Origin: Lepas anatifera
Taxonomy: Eukaryota > Arthropoda > Thecostraca > Lepadidae
Length of the DNA: 64,000 nt
Direction: 5' to 3'
NCBI GenBank assembly: GCA_034440635.1
Contig: JAOTON010001933.1
Location: 32,023 to 96,022, forward strand
The notes under the pieces were generated by a model, which saw only the letters and a list, made by a program, of their open reading frames with translations, was not told where the DNA came from and did not search any database. Made by a program: the position numbers and the translations under genes. Below, piece by piece: positions 9,189 to 21,817 of the stretch. Within the stretch, counting starts at the first letter, position 1; the number at the start of each line of letters is the position of its first letter.

Positions 9189-10091
9189 TTATAGAAACTT
9201 CTCTAGCCCAGAGTCCTTTAGAAATGTAAAGACTTTTTCGAGAAGTTCAGGATGGTCGTTACCGAGCAGAGTTTTTAGGTCTACAGGGATGTTTTGGATT
9301 CGGCAGTAATCTAGCATGGGCTGCCGATGGGTATTGTGCTGGGGACAATCGATGAGAATGTGATGGGGATTCTCCATTGCGTCGCAGGTACCACAGGTAC
9401 CCGCGTTCCAATAGGCATTTAATTTTGTGTGTCCATTTCTGAGTCTGGTTAGAATAACCTCGCGCCGACGACTCTTTTGGTTGGAACTGGGCCAGTAGCC
9501 GATGTTAGGCTTGATATAAAATAGGTGGGCGCTGTGGTTTGTGGTCCAGTTATGTTGAATTTGCTTCCGGATGGTGTCCTGGAGGAGAGCTTTGCTATCG
9601 TCTCCAGACCACTTTAAGGGTTCGATCTCTCTAAGTTCTAGGGACTTTTTTGCCTGCTCGTCGGCCTTTTCATTTCCTTGAATTTTGCAGTGGCCCGGGA
9701 TCCAAAGAAAAGAGACATCAGGGGTATCATCGATACCTTTCTGAATATCTGCTATAACGTGGTGGTTGGGGTTGACTACGTTACTGATGGCCTGCAGGAC
9801 AGATTTAGAGTCTGAACAGATGACGGCTGAGTTGATATTTTGGGTTCTGATTATAGCTAATGCATTTAGGATGGCAACAGCCTCGGCTGTGAAGATGGAG
9901 CAGTTGTCCGGAAGTCTTTTCTGAAGGCAAATGTTTTGCCCCCAGATGCCGAGGCCTACTTTTTCGCCTATTTTGGAGCCGTCTGTAAATATAAAGGTCT
10001 TTTCCGTGTTACAAGATCGGAACTCTAGGAATTTTTGGGAGACTTCTTCCTCTGAGAAGTCCGTTTTACGGGAAGTGAAAAGAAATTCCAC
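9189..10091 (-). CDS. RNase H and CCHC finger domain of the retrotransposon (copy A, +1 frame)
   Basis: The frame encodes about 300 residues with a complete RNase H catalytic set: Asp37 in FTDGS, Glu70 in TAEA, Asp94 in CSDSKS and Asp144 in EKADE, with the WIPGH motif at 130-134. A Cys-His finger follows at about 233-249 (CGTC...HH...DC). RNase H removes RNA from the cDNA hybrid. The annotated start is a GTG inside an overlap with ORF2 and is unlikely to be a real start. In-frame sequence upstream of it (Phe-Trp-Thr-Arg-Lys-Glu-Pro) looks like genuine protein back to a run of six C on the sense strand (10126-10131). I therefore read this as the C-terminal part of ORF2, displaced by one base at that run. 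Confidence 0.85.
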   Translation of the reverse strand: MEFLFTSRKTDFSEEEVSQKFLEFRSCNTEKTFIFTDGSKIGEKVGLGIWGQNICLQKRLPDNCSIFTAEAVAILNALAIIRTQNINSAVICSDSKSVLQAISNVVNPNHHVIADIQKGIDDTPDVSFLWIPGHCKIQGNEKADEQAKKSLELREIEPLKWSGDDSKALLQDTIRKQIQHNWTTNHSAHLFYIKPNIGYWPSSNQKSRRREVILTRLRNGHTKLNAYWNAGTCGTCDAMENPHHILIDCPQHNTHRQPMLDYCRIQNIPVDLKTLLGNDHPELLEKVFTFLKDSGLEKFL

Positions 10092-12909
10092 TTTGGGCTC
10101 TTTTCGAGTCCAGAAGCGGGAGAGTGGGGGGTTTGCCTATTGTCGCTGGCAGTGCAAGATTTAGGCTTTCCAGGGTTTTCGCTACTCTGTGCTTAAATGG
10201 GGGCCACTTCTGTAGAGTGGCTTTATTTGCTCGTCTGGGATGGGCAAAACATTGTTTTGCCGGGTGATTTTCGGTGGATTGAACCTTAATGTAGTAAGAG
10301 ATAAGCTGGGCGTCGCGTCTTGTCTGTAGAGGGCACAGCCCGCTATCAGTTAGCAGGCTGGTGATGGGGGATTCTCCGAGCGCGCCTGTGGCTGCCCGGA
10401 TACTGGCGTTTTGGACTCGCTCTAGCTTTAATTTATTGGTCTTGTTCGTCGAGTCAAAAACGAACGAATTATATTCGAGAATGGACCGAATCAGGGACTT
10501 GTAGAGCATAAGCAGGGTCTTTCGATCCCCGCCATACTCTGTGCCGCCGAGCATGCGGAGAATGTTGACTCGCTTTTGACAGCTAGAGACGACTTTGGTG
10601 ATGTGCTCATTGAAACTCAATCGGGAATCTAGGATGACGCCCAAGAATTTGAAGCTATTGGTGCATTCAATAGGTTTACCCGAGATTTGGAGCCGTGGAG
10701 GGTCGTGTCTGGAATGCGCTCTGGCAAAGACAACGACTGATGATTTTTCCGCCGAGAGAGATAGACCCATTAAGCTACACCAATTATTGATGTCGTTTAG
10801 GCTATCCTGCAACTGCGTAGTTGCGTGTTGGAATTCTGGTTCGTTATACCGCCTGGTATCGATTGCAGTGGTTTTCCAAATGGCGACATCGTCCGCAAAG
10901 AGGGAGTAATTTATTCCAGGCGGTAGCTTTTTGGCGAAGAGATCATTGATCATTACTAAAAAGAGGGTGGGGGACAGAACGCTACCCTGGGGTGTGCCTT
11001 GGTCCTGGGTTGCCAGGTAGGAGAATGTGGTGCCACAACGGACTTTAAATTTTCGGTCCTTGAGGAAGTTTTCAATGAATTTTGCAAGGTGGCCACGAAT
11101 TCCTAGCTTGCTTAATTTAAACAAAAGGGCGTCTTTTTGTACGCGATCGAACGCCGATTTAATGTCTAAGAATGCAGCTATTGTTACTTGCTTTTTGTAA
11201 AAGCCATTTTGGATGTCACTGACTAGTTTCACCAAATTGTCAGTGGTGGCTCGCCCGCGCCGGAAGCCTGATTGCATAGCATCAAGCTTCTTTTCAAGGA
11301 TCTCGTGAAGTCTAACGTTTACCATGCGCTCGACAAGCTTGCTAGCACAGCTAGTAAGCGAAATTGGGCGATAACCTTTTGGGTCTGTTTTTTCTTTGCC
11401 AGGTTTTGGAAGGGGGATGATAATACTCTCTCGCCACGATGTGGGGAAAGAGTCGCTAAGAAACATGTTGTTAATGGCCGAAAGCAGGTACTTTAGTGCT
11501 GTTTGGCTGAGGTGTCTGAAGAAAGAGTAGTGAATTTCGTCAGGGCCCACTGCAGTGTTTCCACACTTGCTAATGGCGTAATTTAGCTCGGTCATTGTAA
11601 ATGGTACATTATAATACTCTTGATTACCATAATTGATGAATGTGTGCTTTTTGCACCATTCTGCCTGGTCTTTGGAGCGCTGGCTGTATGAGTTATTAGC
11701 TGCGACACTGGCGTAATGATCAGCAAATTTATCCATGACTTCCTTAGGTTCGGTGATGGGTTGGCCAGCTATTTCTAGCTGAGGGAAAGGTCCACGGGGT
11801 GGTCGCCTCGCAGAGAAAGCTCTAATGGTTTTCCAAACTTGGGTGGTGGGAGTGAAGCGGTTGAATTTGGAGGCAAAGGAGTTGAAACTGTCCTTTTGAA
11901 CCCGCTCGCACGTGTTTCGAAAGTGTTCTTTTGCTGCCCGAAGTGCGGATCGAGTAGGGCTGTGTGCCCTCCTCTCATATGCCTTGCGGGCTCTAATCAT
12001 TTGAGCTTTGGCGTGTGCCGTCTCTGCGTTCCACCATGGGGCTCCGTTTTTCTTTCGGGGTCCTCTGGTTTTTGGTATTGCTACTTGTGCTGCTGAGCTT
12101 ATGGCTCTTAGTATTAATTCAATGTCTGCCGAGTGTGGGTCACCTTCGGTGACCAGTGTGAGGTCGACCTCTGCCTCAAATTTTGTCCAGTCCGCTCGTT
12201 TTAGACTCCAGGAAGGGGTAAACAGATCAACGCGGTCGAGTGCTCCTTGGGGGACATTGATTTTGATTGGGAGGTGATCGCTCATGCCTGGGTTGTCTTC
12301 GACATCCCAGGTAAATAGTGACGCAATTCTAGGCGTGCAGCACGAAATATCAATGGCTGAGTCTAAATGTCCGCTTTGCGTTGCTTGGCGGGTTGGTGCG
12401 CCGTTATTTAGGATAACTAAATTTTGAAAACCTATTGCGTCATATATAATTTCACCTCTACGGTTTGGCGTGGCGCTGCCCCAGGATGGGTGGTGACCAT
12501 TCAAATCTCCAAGTAATAACAAAGGCCCGTTAATTTGATTAAATAGTTGTGCGAGTTCCCGATCCGTTGGATCAGGGTCGCAAGGGGATATGTATATTGA
12601 GACAACCGTCAATTGGACGTGTTGTATTTTCAAGCTAATAGCTACACAGTCTAGTGATGTTACCAAAGGCACGTGACTGTGTGGGATGCTATTTTCTATT
12701 AGGATGGCTGTGCCTCCCTTACGGACAGCAGCGTTTACGTTATGGCGATACCAAGAGTAACCCGAGATTTTGTATTTATCGTTATCTTTATCAGAAAAGT
12801 GGGTCTCTTGTAATGCTGCTAGTGCCGGTTTTTTCTCAGCAAATATTGACGAAAAAAGCGGGAATTTCCCGATAAGGCCATTTGTATTCCATTGCAGAAT
12901 TGAACCCAT
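10066..12909 (-). CDS. ORF2: APE endonuclease plus reverse transcriptase (copy A)
   Basis: 947 codons. Residues 1-220 are an APE-type endonuclease: Asn8 (QWNTNG), Glu35 (QETHF), GDLN at 134-137, and Ser-Asp-His at 210-212. Residues about 495-760 are the reverse transcriptase: YRPISL at 513-518, Asp582 in FLDIKSAFD, TPQGSVLSP at 639-647 and the catalytic FADD at 671-674. The start ATG has a strong context (CCACCATGG) and lies 8 nt after the ORF1 stop. The last 20 or so codons (after the C6 run at 10126-10131) appear out of frame, because the RNase H continuation lies in the +1 frame. It has Glu335 where copies B and C have Lys. It acts in target-primed reverse transcription. Confidence 0.92.
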   Translation of the reverse strand: MGSILQWNTNGLIGKFPLFSSIFAEKKPALAALQETHFSDKDNDKYKISGYSWYRHNVNAAVRKGGTAILIENSIPHSHVPLVTSLDCVAISLKIQHVQLTVVSIYISPCDPDPTDRELAQLFNQINGPLLLLGDLNGHHPSWGSATPNRRGEIIYDAIGFQNLVILNNGAPTRQATQSGHLDSAIDISCCTPRIASLFTWDVEDNPGMSDHLPIKINVPQGALDRVDLFTPSWSLKRADWTKFEAEVDLTLVTEGDPHSADIELILRAISSAAQVAIPKTRGPRKKNGAPWWNAETAHAKAQMIRARKAYERRAHSPTRSALRAAKEHFRNTCERVQKDSFNSFASKFNRFTPTTQVWKTIRAFSARRPPRGPFPQLEIAGQPITEPKEVMDKFADHYASVAANNSYSQRSKDQAEWCKKHTFINYGNQEYYNVPFTMTELNYAISKCGNTAVGPDEIHYSFFRHLSQTALKYLLSAINNMFLSDSFPTSWRESIIIPLPKPGKEKTDPKGYRPISLTSCASKLVERMVNVRLHEILEKKLDAMQSGFRRGRATTDNLVKLVSDIQNGFYKKQVTIAAFLDIKSAFDRVQKDALLFKLSKLGIRGHLAKFIENFLKDRKFKVRCGTTFSYLATQDQGTPQGSVLSPTLFLVMINDLFAKKLPPGINYSLFADDVAIWKTTAIDTRRYNEPEFQHATTQLQDSLNDINNWCSLMGLSLSAEKSSVVVFARAHSRHDPPRLQISGKPIECTNSFKFLGVILDSRLSFNEHITKVVSSCQKRVNILRMLGGTEYGGDRKTLLMLYKSLIRSILEYNSFVFDSTNKTNKLKLERVQNASIRAATGALGESPITSLLTDSGLCPLQTRRDAQLISYYIKVQSTENHPAKQCFAHPRRANKATLQKWPPFKHRVAKTLESLNLALPATIGKPPTLPLLDSKRAQSGISFHFP

Positions 12910-12917
12910 GGTGGTTT

Positions 12918-14695
12918 TTAACGTTTGTGATTAGGGGATCTACGCTTACGAAGGTTATATGAGCACCTGCTGCTGCTGCTATCGCTAGCAGGAGAAACTG
13001 GGGTGGAGTGTCTGGAAAAGCTAATTTTCCTTGCTACGGGCGAGCTGCCGGGGCTGGAGGAGCCGGGGCTGGGGGGTTTCAGGAGGGGAGCTCTGGAAGA
13101 GTTTATAACAGTTTTTGCAGAGCTCGTCTCTGAAGCACTGCTGGTGTCAGAGACGGTCTCTGTCCCGGACAGCTCGTTGACAGACTGACTTTTGTCGTCT
13201 GACGTTTCAAAGTCACTTGAGAACTGAAACTGCATATAATGACCTATGAGGTCGGTTTGGGATCCGCAAGTGCGGGTGGTTGGTGCTGTTTGGAAAGAAG
13301 CATCGCTTCTTTCCAAGGAGAGAGGAGCAGTTTCAGTTTGGGTTGAAATGTTTACTTTTTGGATTTTGGTTTGAGTGGCAGCCGTTTTACCCTGAGGGGG
13401 TAGGCTGCCACTCGTTAAAGGCCTTCTCGGAGCCTGCCTTTGGCGGCGCCTGGGAAGGGGAGCACCTGTGAATTTAGAGTGCTTGGGGGCAGGTAGCAAG
13501 GGAAAATCAGACTTTTCAGTCACTCGTGCAGAGTGGCTTTGCCACCCTGCTGCTGGTGTCCAGGTCTTCCTGGTGATTTTAGGTGCCTGAGGGGCGGGAG
13601 GATTTTCGGTCGGAAGACCTGGCGGAGAACTAGTGCGGGTCGGGAGATCCTCCCAGCCCGCAGCGGGCGTCCACCTACGCCAAAAAGTGATTGCGCCACG
13701 TGGTGGGGGGAGGGGGACGGACGGCCTGATGGGCGCCAGGAAAAGGGGCTCCATTAGGGGGCGGATGTGGCGGCTTGTGTTTTTGGGTGGCTGAGGATGT
13801 TTGGAAATGGGGTGTTCCTGGCCGGCTGTGCTGGGGGCTGCTGTGGTAGCCTTGCTACCACAGCTTTTTGGGACTGTGCGGCTCTTTTCTTTTTGCAGCA
13901 CTTCTTTGCGGGCCAGGTCAAACGGGAGCTTTTTTCCTCAGCCAAAACGTTAACTTCTTTTTCTCGGAGCCAGGTCGGGCACTTGGGATTATCTGCCCCA
14001 TGAGCGCCGCCACAGGCAGCGCACTTGAGGCTTTTTGAGGTGCAATCTTTAGTGCGGTGCTTAGCACTGCACTTGCCGCATCGTGGGGTGGGGTTTTTAC
14101 AGTTTGATTCTACGTGCCCGTACCTTTGACAAGTTTGGCAACGAATAGGGAGGGGGTAGTACGGCCTAACTGGGTAGACACAGTCGCCCAGTTTAATTTG
14201 GCCGCAGTCATCCCGACACTTTGTGTCGAAGGTGACAATAAAACGGTGGTCTCGTAGACGTGGGTCTGTTTGGGCAGAATTTTTGTTGGGGTTCAACTTT
14301 TCAAGGGCTAGCACATTTTGACCTTTAAAGTCAAACATGTGCTCAAGGTCCACATCAGAGAGATGGGACACTTCCGGGGCATTGATGATGCCCCGGTAGA
14401 AGTTAAGGGAGTGGTGAACAGAAAATATGACAGGTTTCGACCCAAAAGTTTTGGTGGCCAGCAGGGCTCGGGTAGATTCCTGATTAGAGGTTTTGATGAG
14501 GATGTCTTTTTGGTGCTTAATAATCTCAAAACTACCTTTGACTTTTTGGCTGATGGCCTTATCCAAATTAAAGGTAGACTCTTTTGCCAAGTTTTGGTGC
14601 GTCGAAAGGTAGGTGCCAACCAGCCAAGCTCCGCTTGGCAGGTTGGCTTTGTTTAAACGGGGGCTGGAGGGACGGAAGAGAGAGGTGGAAGCCAT
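12918..14695 (-). pseudogene. ORF1: zinc-knuckle nucleic-acid-binding protein, frameshifted (copy A)
   Basis: The likely start is the ATG at 14695 in context ACCATGG; the upstream GTG-initiated extension is not credible. Residues 186-199, 206-218 and 225-239 are three Cys-rich knuckles (CQTC..GH..NC, CGKC..H..DC, CAAC..H..KC), typical of ORF1/Gag-like RNA chaperones of I/Jockey-type elements. The C-terminal half is Pro/Ser-rich and ends Lys-Arg-Arg-Ser-Pro-Asn-His-Lys-Arg. The two halves are in different frames: a T run of 6 at 13930-13935 is one short of the 7 in copies B and C. The second half (frame of 13901-12918) is otherwise open. Confidence 0.85.
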
Positions 14696-16283
<1,588 letters not shown>

Positions 16284-16313
16284 GCAGTGACGAAACTGTG
16301 CGTCAACAAAACA

Positions 16314-16329
16314 GGTCCTTATCAGGACC
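16314..16329 (+). terminator. Histone mRNA 3' stem-loop (H3, unit 1)
   Basis: GGTCCTTATCAGGACC: a 6 bp stem and 4 nt loop, 31 nt after the stop, matching the histone stem-loop consensus bound by SLBP. Confidence 0.95.
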
Positions 16330-17563
16330 ACTAAGCTGTCGTTTAAATTTGATGCAGACACCAGTCGACGGCAAAGTCGGGTAATGTGCTAAAGAAGGCG
16401 CCCTCACCAGTGGTGAAAAGCTGCGTCCAGAGTTGGCCGTAATAGCTACAAAATCCAAATGGGAACACATTTACATGCTGTTTGGCTACGGCATTGCGGT
16501 ATTTTCTGGGGCTGCAATAAAACTGAAGCAATTTCTGCTCCAAAACCTTGTCAATTACCACTCCTTTCACCTCTCTTTGTTTATCTAACATACAGTTCAG
16601 CCATACTGCTAAAATCACCAGGGTGAATCCACTCTGCTTGAAGTTAGATTTCCACCGAACCAACACGTTTCCTCATGCATTGGCAGCTTTGGTTTGGTGG
16701 ATATATGGAAGGTATTTTTCAGTGATCACAAGTTTATGACCTTCCAGTACATTTCATGCATTTTCTGAACAGCTATGTCCAGCTATGCTATCTAAACTAG
16801 CAACCTGTCCAAAATGTTACAATTTGTGAACACCGACCGGGCAGAAAACCTCAGCCATGATGAAATACCGGCCAGAAAGACGGATTCCCATGCTATCTGT
16901 TGGCAGCCTGGGTTTTGCTTGGAAAACAAGTGCTGCATATTTTTCCATGGAAATGTGAACTTCCAATTATGGGTCCCACCACTGGGGAGGTGGCTATTTT
17001 GGCAGCCCTGACCACAGCTTCCTCGCTGGCATGTAGCAGGTTCTGGTTGGCTAGGCTAGGTTTGAATAAGATGAGTCGAGGTTAGTTTCAGTTAGCATAG
17101 GCACAGCTTGGTTTAAGTTGACCTCAGTCGCGAAGGCTGCTGACTCAAACAAAGTGAAAATGAAATTGAAATGTGTTGACAGCTTGAAAAGTTGTGGACA
17201 TCTACACTCACCTCATTCACTTACCGCATGACGTTGTCAGGTTGGCTAGGGTTGTCCAACTGGCTTTCAGGTTTGGAGGTGATACAGGACGCCCCACACC
17301 ACGAGCAGCATGTTCGGACTTGAACACTGTGGTTGCCTTCTGTTTGGCTCTGTGGAATTCATTGATCATAGTTCAAAGACATATACAGGCTCAGGCAGGA
17401 AGGCCATTGAAAAACCTAGCTACATGGGCATTTCCTGTACACAGCATACCATGCCCATTGTTAATATTAGCACCGCCACAGCAATTCAAACCTTTAAAAT
17501 GGAGTGTCACACTGCTGTCACATGCAAGAAGTGGTTGACTCAATTAACCAGGGGCGACACAGT
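16330..17563. other. H3 downstream spacer, truncated by the copy B junction
   Basis: Matches 30771-32004 of unit 2 with more differences than units 2-5 show among themselves. It carries the minus-strand open frame discussed under the H3-H1 spacer of unit 2 (here 16343-16666). It stops abruptly at CACAGTG, where retrotransposon ORF2 sequence begins. Confidence 0.8.
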
Positions 17564-17564
17564 G

Positions 17565-20029
17565 TTCGTCGAGTCAAAAACGAACGAATTATATTCGAGA
17601 ATGGACCGAATCAGGGACTTGTAGAGCATAAGCAGGGTCTTTCGATCCCCGCCATACTCTGTGCCGCCGAGCATGCGGAGAATGTTGACTCGCTTTTGAC
17701 AGCTAGAGACGACTTTGGTGATGTGCTCATTGAAACTCAATCGGGAATCTAGGATGACGCCCAAGAATTTGAAGCTATTGGTGCATTCAATAGGTTTACC
17801 CGAGATTTGGAGCCGTGGAGGGTCGTGTCTGGAATGCGCTCTGGCAAAGACAACGACTGATGATTTTTCCGCCGAGAGAGATAGACCCATTAAGCTACAC
17901 CAATTATTGATGTCGTTTAGGCTATCCTGCAACTGCGTAGTTGCGTGTTGGAATTCTGGTTCGTTATACCGCCTGGTATCGATTGCAGTGGTTTTCCAAA
18001 TGGCGACATCGTCCGCAAAGAGGGAGTAATTTATTCCAGGCGGTAGCTTTTTGGCGAAGAGATCATTGATCATTACTAAAAAGAGGGTGGGGGACAGAAC
18101 GCTACCCTGGGGTGTGCCTTGGTCCTGGGTTGCCAGGTAGGAGAATGTGGTGCCACAACGGACTTTAAATTTTCGGTCCTTGAGGAAGTTTTCAATGAAT
18201 TTTGCAAGGTGGCCACGAATTCCTAGCTTGCTTAATTTAAACAAAAGGGCGTCTTTTTGTACGCGATCGAACGCCGATTTAATGTCTAAGAATGCAGCTA
18301 TTGTTACTTGCTTTTTGTAAAAGCCATTTTGGATGTCACTGACTAGTTTCACCAAATTGTCAGTGGTGGCTCGCCCGCGCCGGAAGCCTGATTGCATAGC
18401 ATCAAGCTTCTTTTCAAGGATCTCGTGAAGTCTAACGTTTACCATGCGCTCGACAAGCTTGCTAGCACAGCTAGTAAGCGAAATTGGGCGATAACCTTTT
18501 GGGTCTGTTTTTTCTTTGCCAGGTTTTGGAAGGGGGATGATAATACTCTCTCGCCACGATGTGGGGAAAGAGTCGCTAAGAAACATGTTGTTAATGGCCG
18601 AAAGCAGGTACTTTAGTGCTGTTTGGCTGAGGTGTCTGAAGAAAGAGTAGTGAATTTCGTCAGGGCCCACTGCAGTGTTTCCACACTTGCTAATGGCGTA
18701 ATTTAGCTCGGTCATTGTAAATGGTACATTATAATACTCTTGATTACCATAATTGATGAATGTGTGCTTTTTGCACCATTCTGCCTGGTCTTTGGAGCGC
18801 TGGCTGTATGAGTTATTAGCTGCGACACTGGCGTAATGATCAGCAAATTTATCCATGACTTCCTTAGGTTCGGTGATGGGTTGGCCAGCTATTTCTAGCT
18901 GAGGGAAAGGTCCACGGGGTGGTCGCCTCGCAGAGAAAGCTCTAATGGTTTTCCAAACTTGGGTGGTGGGAGTGAAGCGGTTGAATTTGGAGGCAAAGGA
19001 GTTGAAACTGTCCTTTTGAACCCGCTTGCACGTGTTTCGAAAGTGTTCTTTTGCTGCCCGAAGTGCGGATCGAGTAGGGCTGTGTGCCCTCCTCTCATAT
19101 GCCTTGCGGGCTCTAATCATTTGAGCTTTGGCGTGTGCCGTCTCTGCGTTCCACCATGGGGCTCCGTTTTTCTTTCGGGGTCCTCTGGTTTTTGGTATTG
19201 CTACTTGTGCTGCTGAGCTTATGGCTCTTAGTATTAATTCAATGTCTGCCGAGTGTGGGTCACCTTCGGTGACCAGTGTGAGGTCGACCTCTGCCTCAAA
19301 TTTTGTCCAGTCCGCTCGTTTTAGACTCCAGGAAGGGGTAAACAGATCAACGCGGTCGAGTGCTCCTTGGGGGACATTGATTTTGATTGGGAGGTGATCG
19401 CTCATGCCTGGGTTGTCTTCGACATCCCAGGTAAATAGTGACGCAATTCTAGGCGTGCAGCACGAAATATCAATGGCTGAGTCTAAATGTCCGCTTTGCG
19501 TTGCTTGGCGGGTTGGTGCGCCGTTATTTAGGATAACTAAATTTTGAAAACCTATTGCGTCATATATAATTTCACCTCTACGGTTTGGCGTGGCGCTGCC
19601 CCAGGATGGGTGGTGACCATTCAAATCTCCAAGTAATAACAAAGGCCCGTTAATTTGATTAAATAGTTGTGCGAGTTCCCGATCCGTTGGATCAGGGTCG
19701 CAAGGGGATATGTATATTGAGACAACCGTCAATTGGACGTGTTGTATTTTCAAGCTAATAGCTACACAGTCTAGTGATGTTACCAAAGGCACGTGACTGT
19801 GTGGGATGCTATTTTCTATTAGGATGGCTGTGCCTCCCTTACGGACAGCAGCGTTTACGTTATGGCGATACCAAGAGTAACCCGAGATTTTGTATTTATC
19901 GTTATCTTTATCAGAAAAGTGGGTCTCTTGTAATGCTGCTAGTGCCGGTTTTTTCTCAGCAAATATTGACGAAAAAAGCGGGAATTTCCCGATAAGGCCA
20001 TTTGTATTCCATTGCAGAATTGAACCCAT
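17565..20029 (-). pseudogene. ORF2, 3'-truncated (copy B)
   Basis: About 821 codons of element sequence are open: the whole endonuclease and the reverse transcriptase including FADD are intact. The C-terminal part of ORF2 and the RNase H region are gone. The open frame runs a few codons into histone spacer before a stop at 17540. It differs from copy A at residue 335 (Lys instead of Glu). Confidence 0.9.
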
Positions 20030-20037
20030 GGTGGTTT

Positions 20038-21817
20038 TTAACGTTTGTGATTAGGGGATCTACGCTTACGAAGGTTATACGAGCACCTGCTGCTGCTGCT
20101 ATCGCTAGCAGGAGAAACTGGGGTGGAGTGTCTGGAAAAGCTAATTTTCCTTGCTACGGGTGAGCTGCCGGGGCTGGAGGAGCCGGGGCTGGGGGTTTCC
20201 AGGAGGGGAGCTCTGGAAGAGTTTATAACAGTTTTTGCAGAGCTCGTCTCTGAAGCACTGCTGGTGTCAGAGACGGTCTCTGTCCCGGACAGCTCGTTGA
20301 CAGACTGACTTTTGTCGTCTGACGTTTCAAAGTCACTTGAGAACTGAAACTGCATATAATGACCTATGAGGTCGGTTTGGGATCCGCAAGTGCGGGTGGT
20401 TGGTGCTGTTTGGAAAGAAGCATCGCTTCTTTCCAAGGAGAGAGGAGCAGTTTCAGTTTGGGTTGAAATGTTTACTTTTTGGATTTTGGTTTGAGTGGCA
20501 GCCGTTTTACCCTGAGGGGGTAGGCTGCCACTCGTTAAAGGCCTTCTCGGAGCCTGCCTTTGGCGGCGCCTGGGAAGGGGAGCACCTGTGAATTTAGAGT
20601 GCTTGGGGGCAGGTAGCAAGGGAAAATCAGACTTTTCAGTCACTCGTGCAGAGTGGCTTTGCCACCCTGCTGCTGGTGTCCAGGTCTTCCTGGTGATTTT
20701 AGGTGCCTGAGGGGCGGGAGGATTTTCGGTCGGAAGACCTGGCGGAGAACTAGTGCGGGTCGGGAGATCCTCCCAGCCCGCAGCGGGCGTCCACCTACGC
20801 CAAAAAGTGATTGCGCCACGTGGTGGGGGGAGGGGGGACGGACGGCCTGATGGGCGCCAGGAAAAGGGGCTCCATTAGGGGGCGGATGTGGCGGCTTGTG
20901 TTTTTGGGTGGCTGAGGATGTTTGGAAATGGGGTGTTCCTGGCCGGCTGTGCTGGGGGCTGCTGTGGTAGCCTTGCTACCACAGCTTTTTGGGACTGTGC
21001 GGCTCTTTTCTTTTTGCAGCACTTCTTTGCGGGCCAGGTCAAACGGGAGCTTTTTTTCCTCAGCCAAAACGTTAACTTCTTTTTCTCGGAGCCAGGTCGG
21101 GCACTTGGGATTATCTGCCCCATGAGCGCCGCCACAGGCAGCGCACTTGAGGCTTTTTGAGGTGCAATCTTTAGTGCGGTGCTTAGCACTGCACTTGCCG
21201 CATCGTGGGGTGGGGTTTTTACAGTTTGATTCTACGTGCCCGTACCTTTGACAAGTTTGGCAACGAATAGGGAGGGGGTAGTACGGCCTAACTGGGTAGA
21301 CACAGTCGCCCAGTTTAATTTGGCCGTAGTCATCCCGACACTTTGTGTCGAAGGTGACAATAAAACGGTGGTCTCGTAGACGTGGGTCTGTTTGGGCAGA
21401 ATTTTTGTTGGGGTTCAACTTTTCAAGGGCTAGCACATTTTGACCTTTAAAGTCAAACATGTGCTCAAGGTCCACATCAGAGAGATGGGACACTTCCGGG
21501 GCATTGATGATGCCCCGGTAGAAGTTAAGGGAGTGGTGAACAGAAAATATGACAGGTTTCGACCCAAAAGTTTTGGTGGCCAGCAGGGCTCGGGTAGATT
21601 CCTGATTAGAGGTTTTGATCAGGATATCTTTTTGGTGCTTAATAATCTCAAAACTACCTTTGACTTTTTGGCTGATGGCCTTATCCAAATTAAAGGTAGA
21701 CTCTTTTGCCAAGTTTTGGTGCGTCGAAAGGTAGGTGCCAACCAGCCAAGCTCCGCTTGGCAGGTTGGCTTTGTTTAAACGGGGGCTGGAGGGACGGAAG
21801 AGAGAGGTGGAAGCCAT
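20038..21817 (-). pseudogene. ORF1, frameshifted (copy B)
   Basis: Starts at the ATG at 21817. It has the 7-T run that keeps the frame past the zinc knuckles, but a G run of 6 at about 20832-20837 (5 in copy A) shifts the frame in the Pro-rich region. The N-terminal reading therefore ends at about 20795, and the C-terminal part is open in another frame from 20643 to 20038. One knuckle-region difference from A and C is Tyr for Cys in Arg-Asp-Asp-Cys-Gly (residue 164). Confidence 0.85.
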
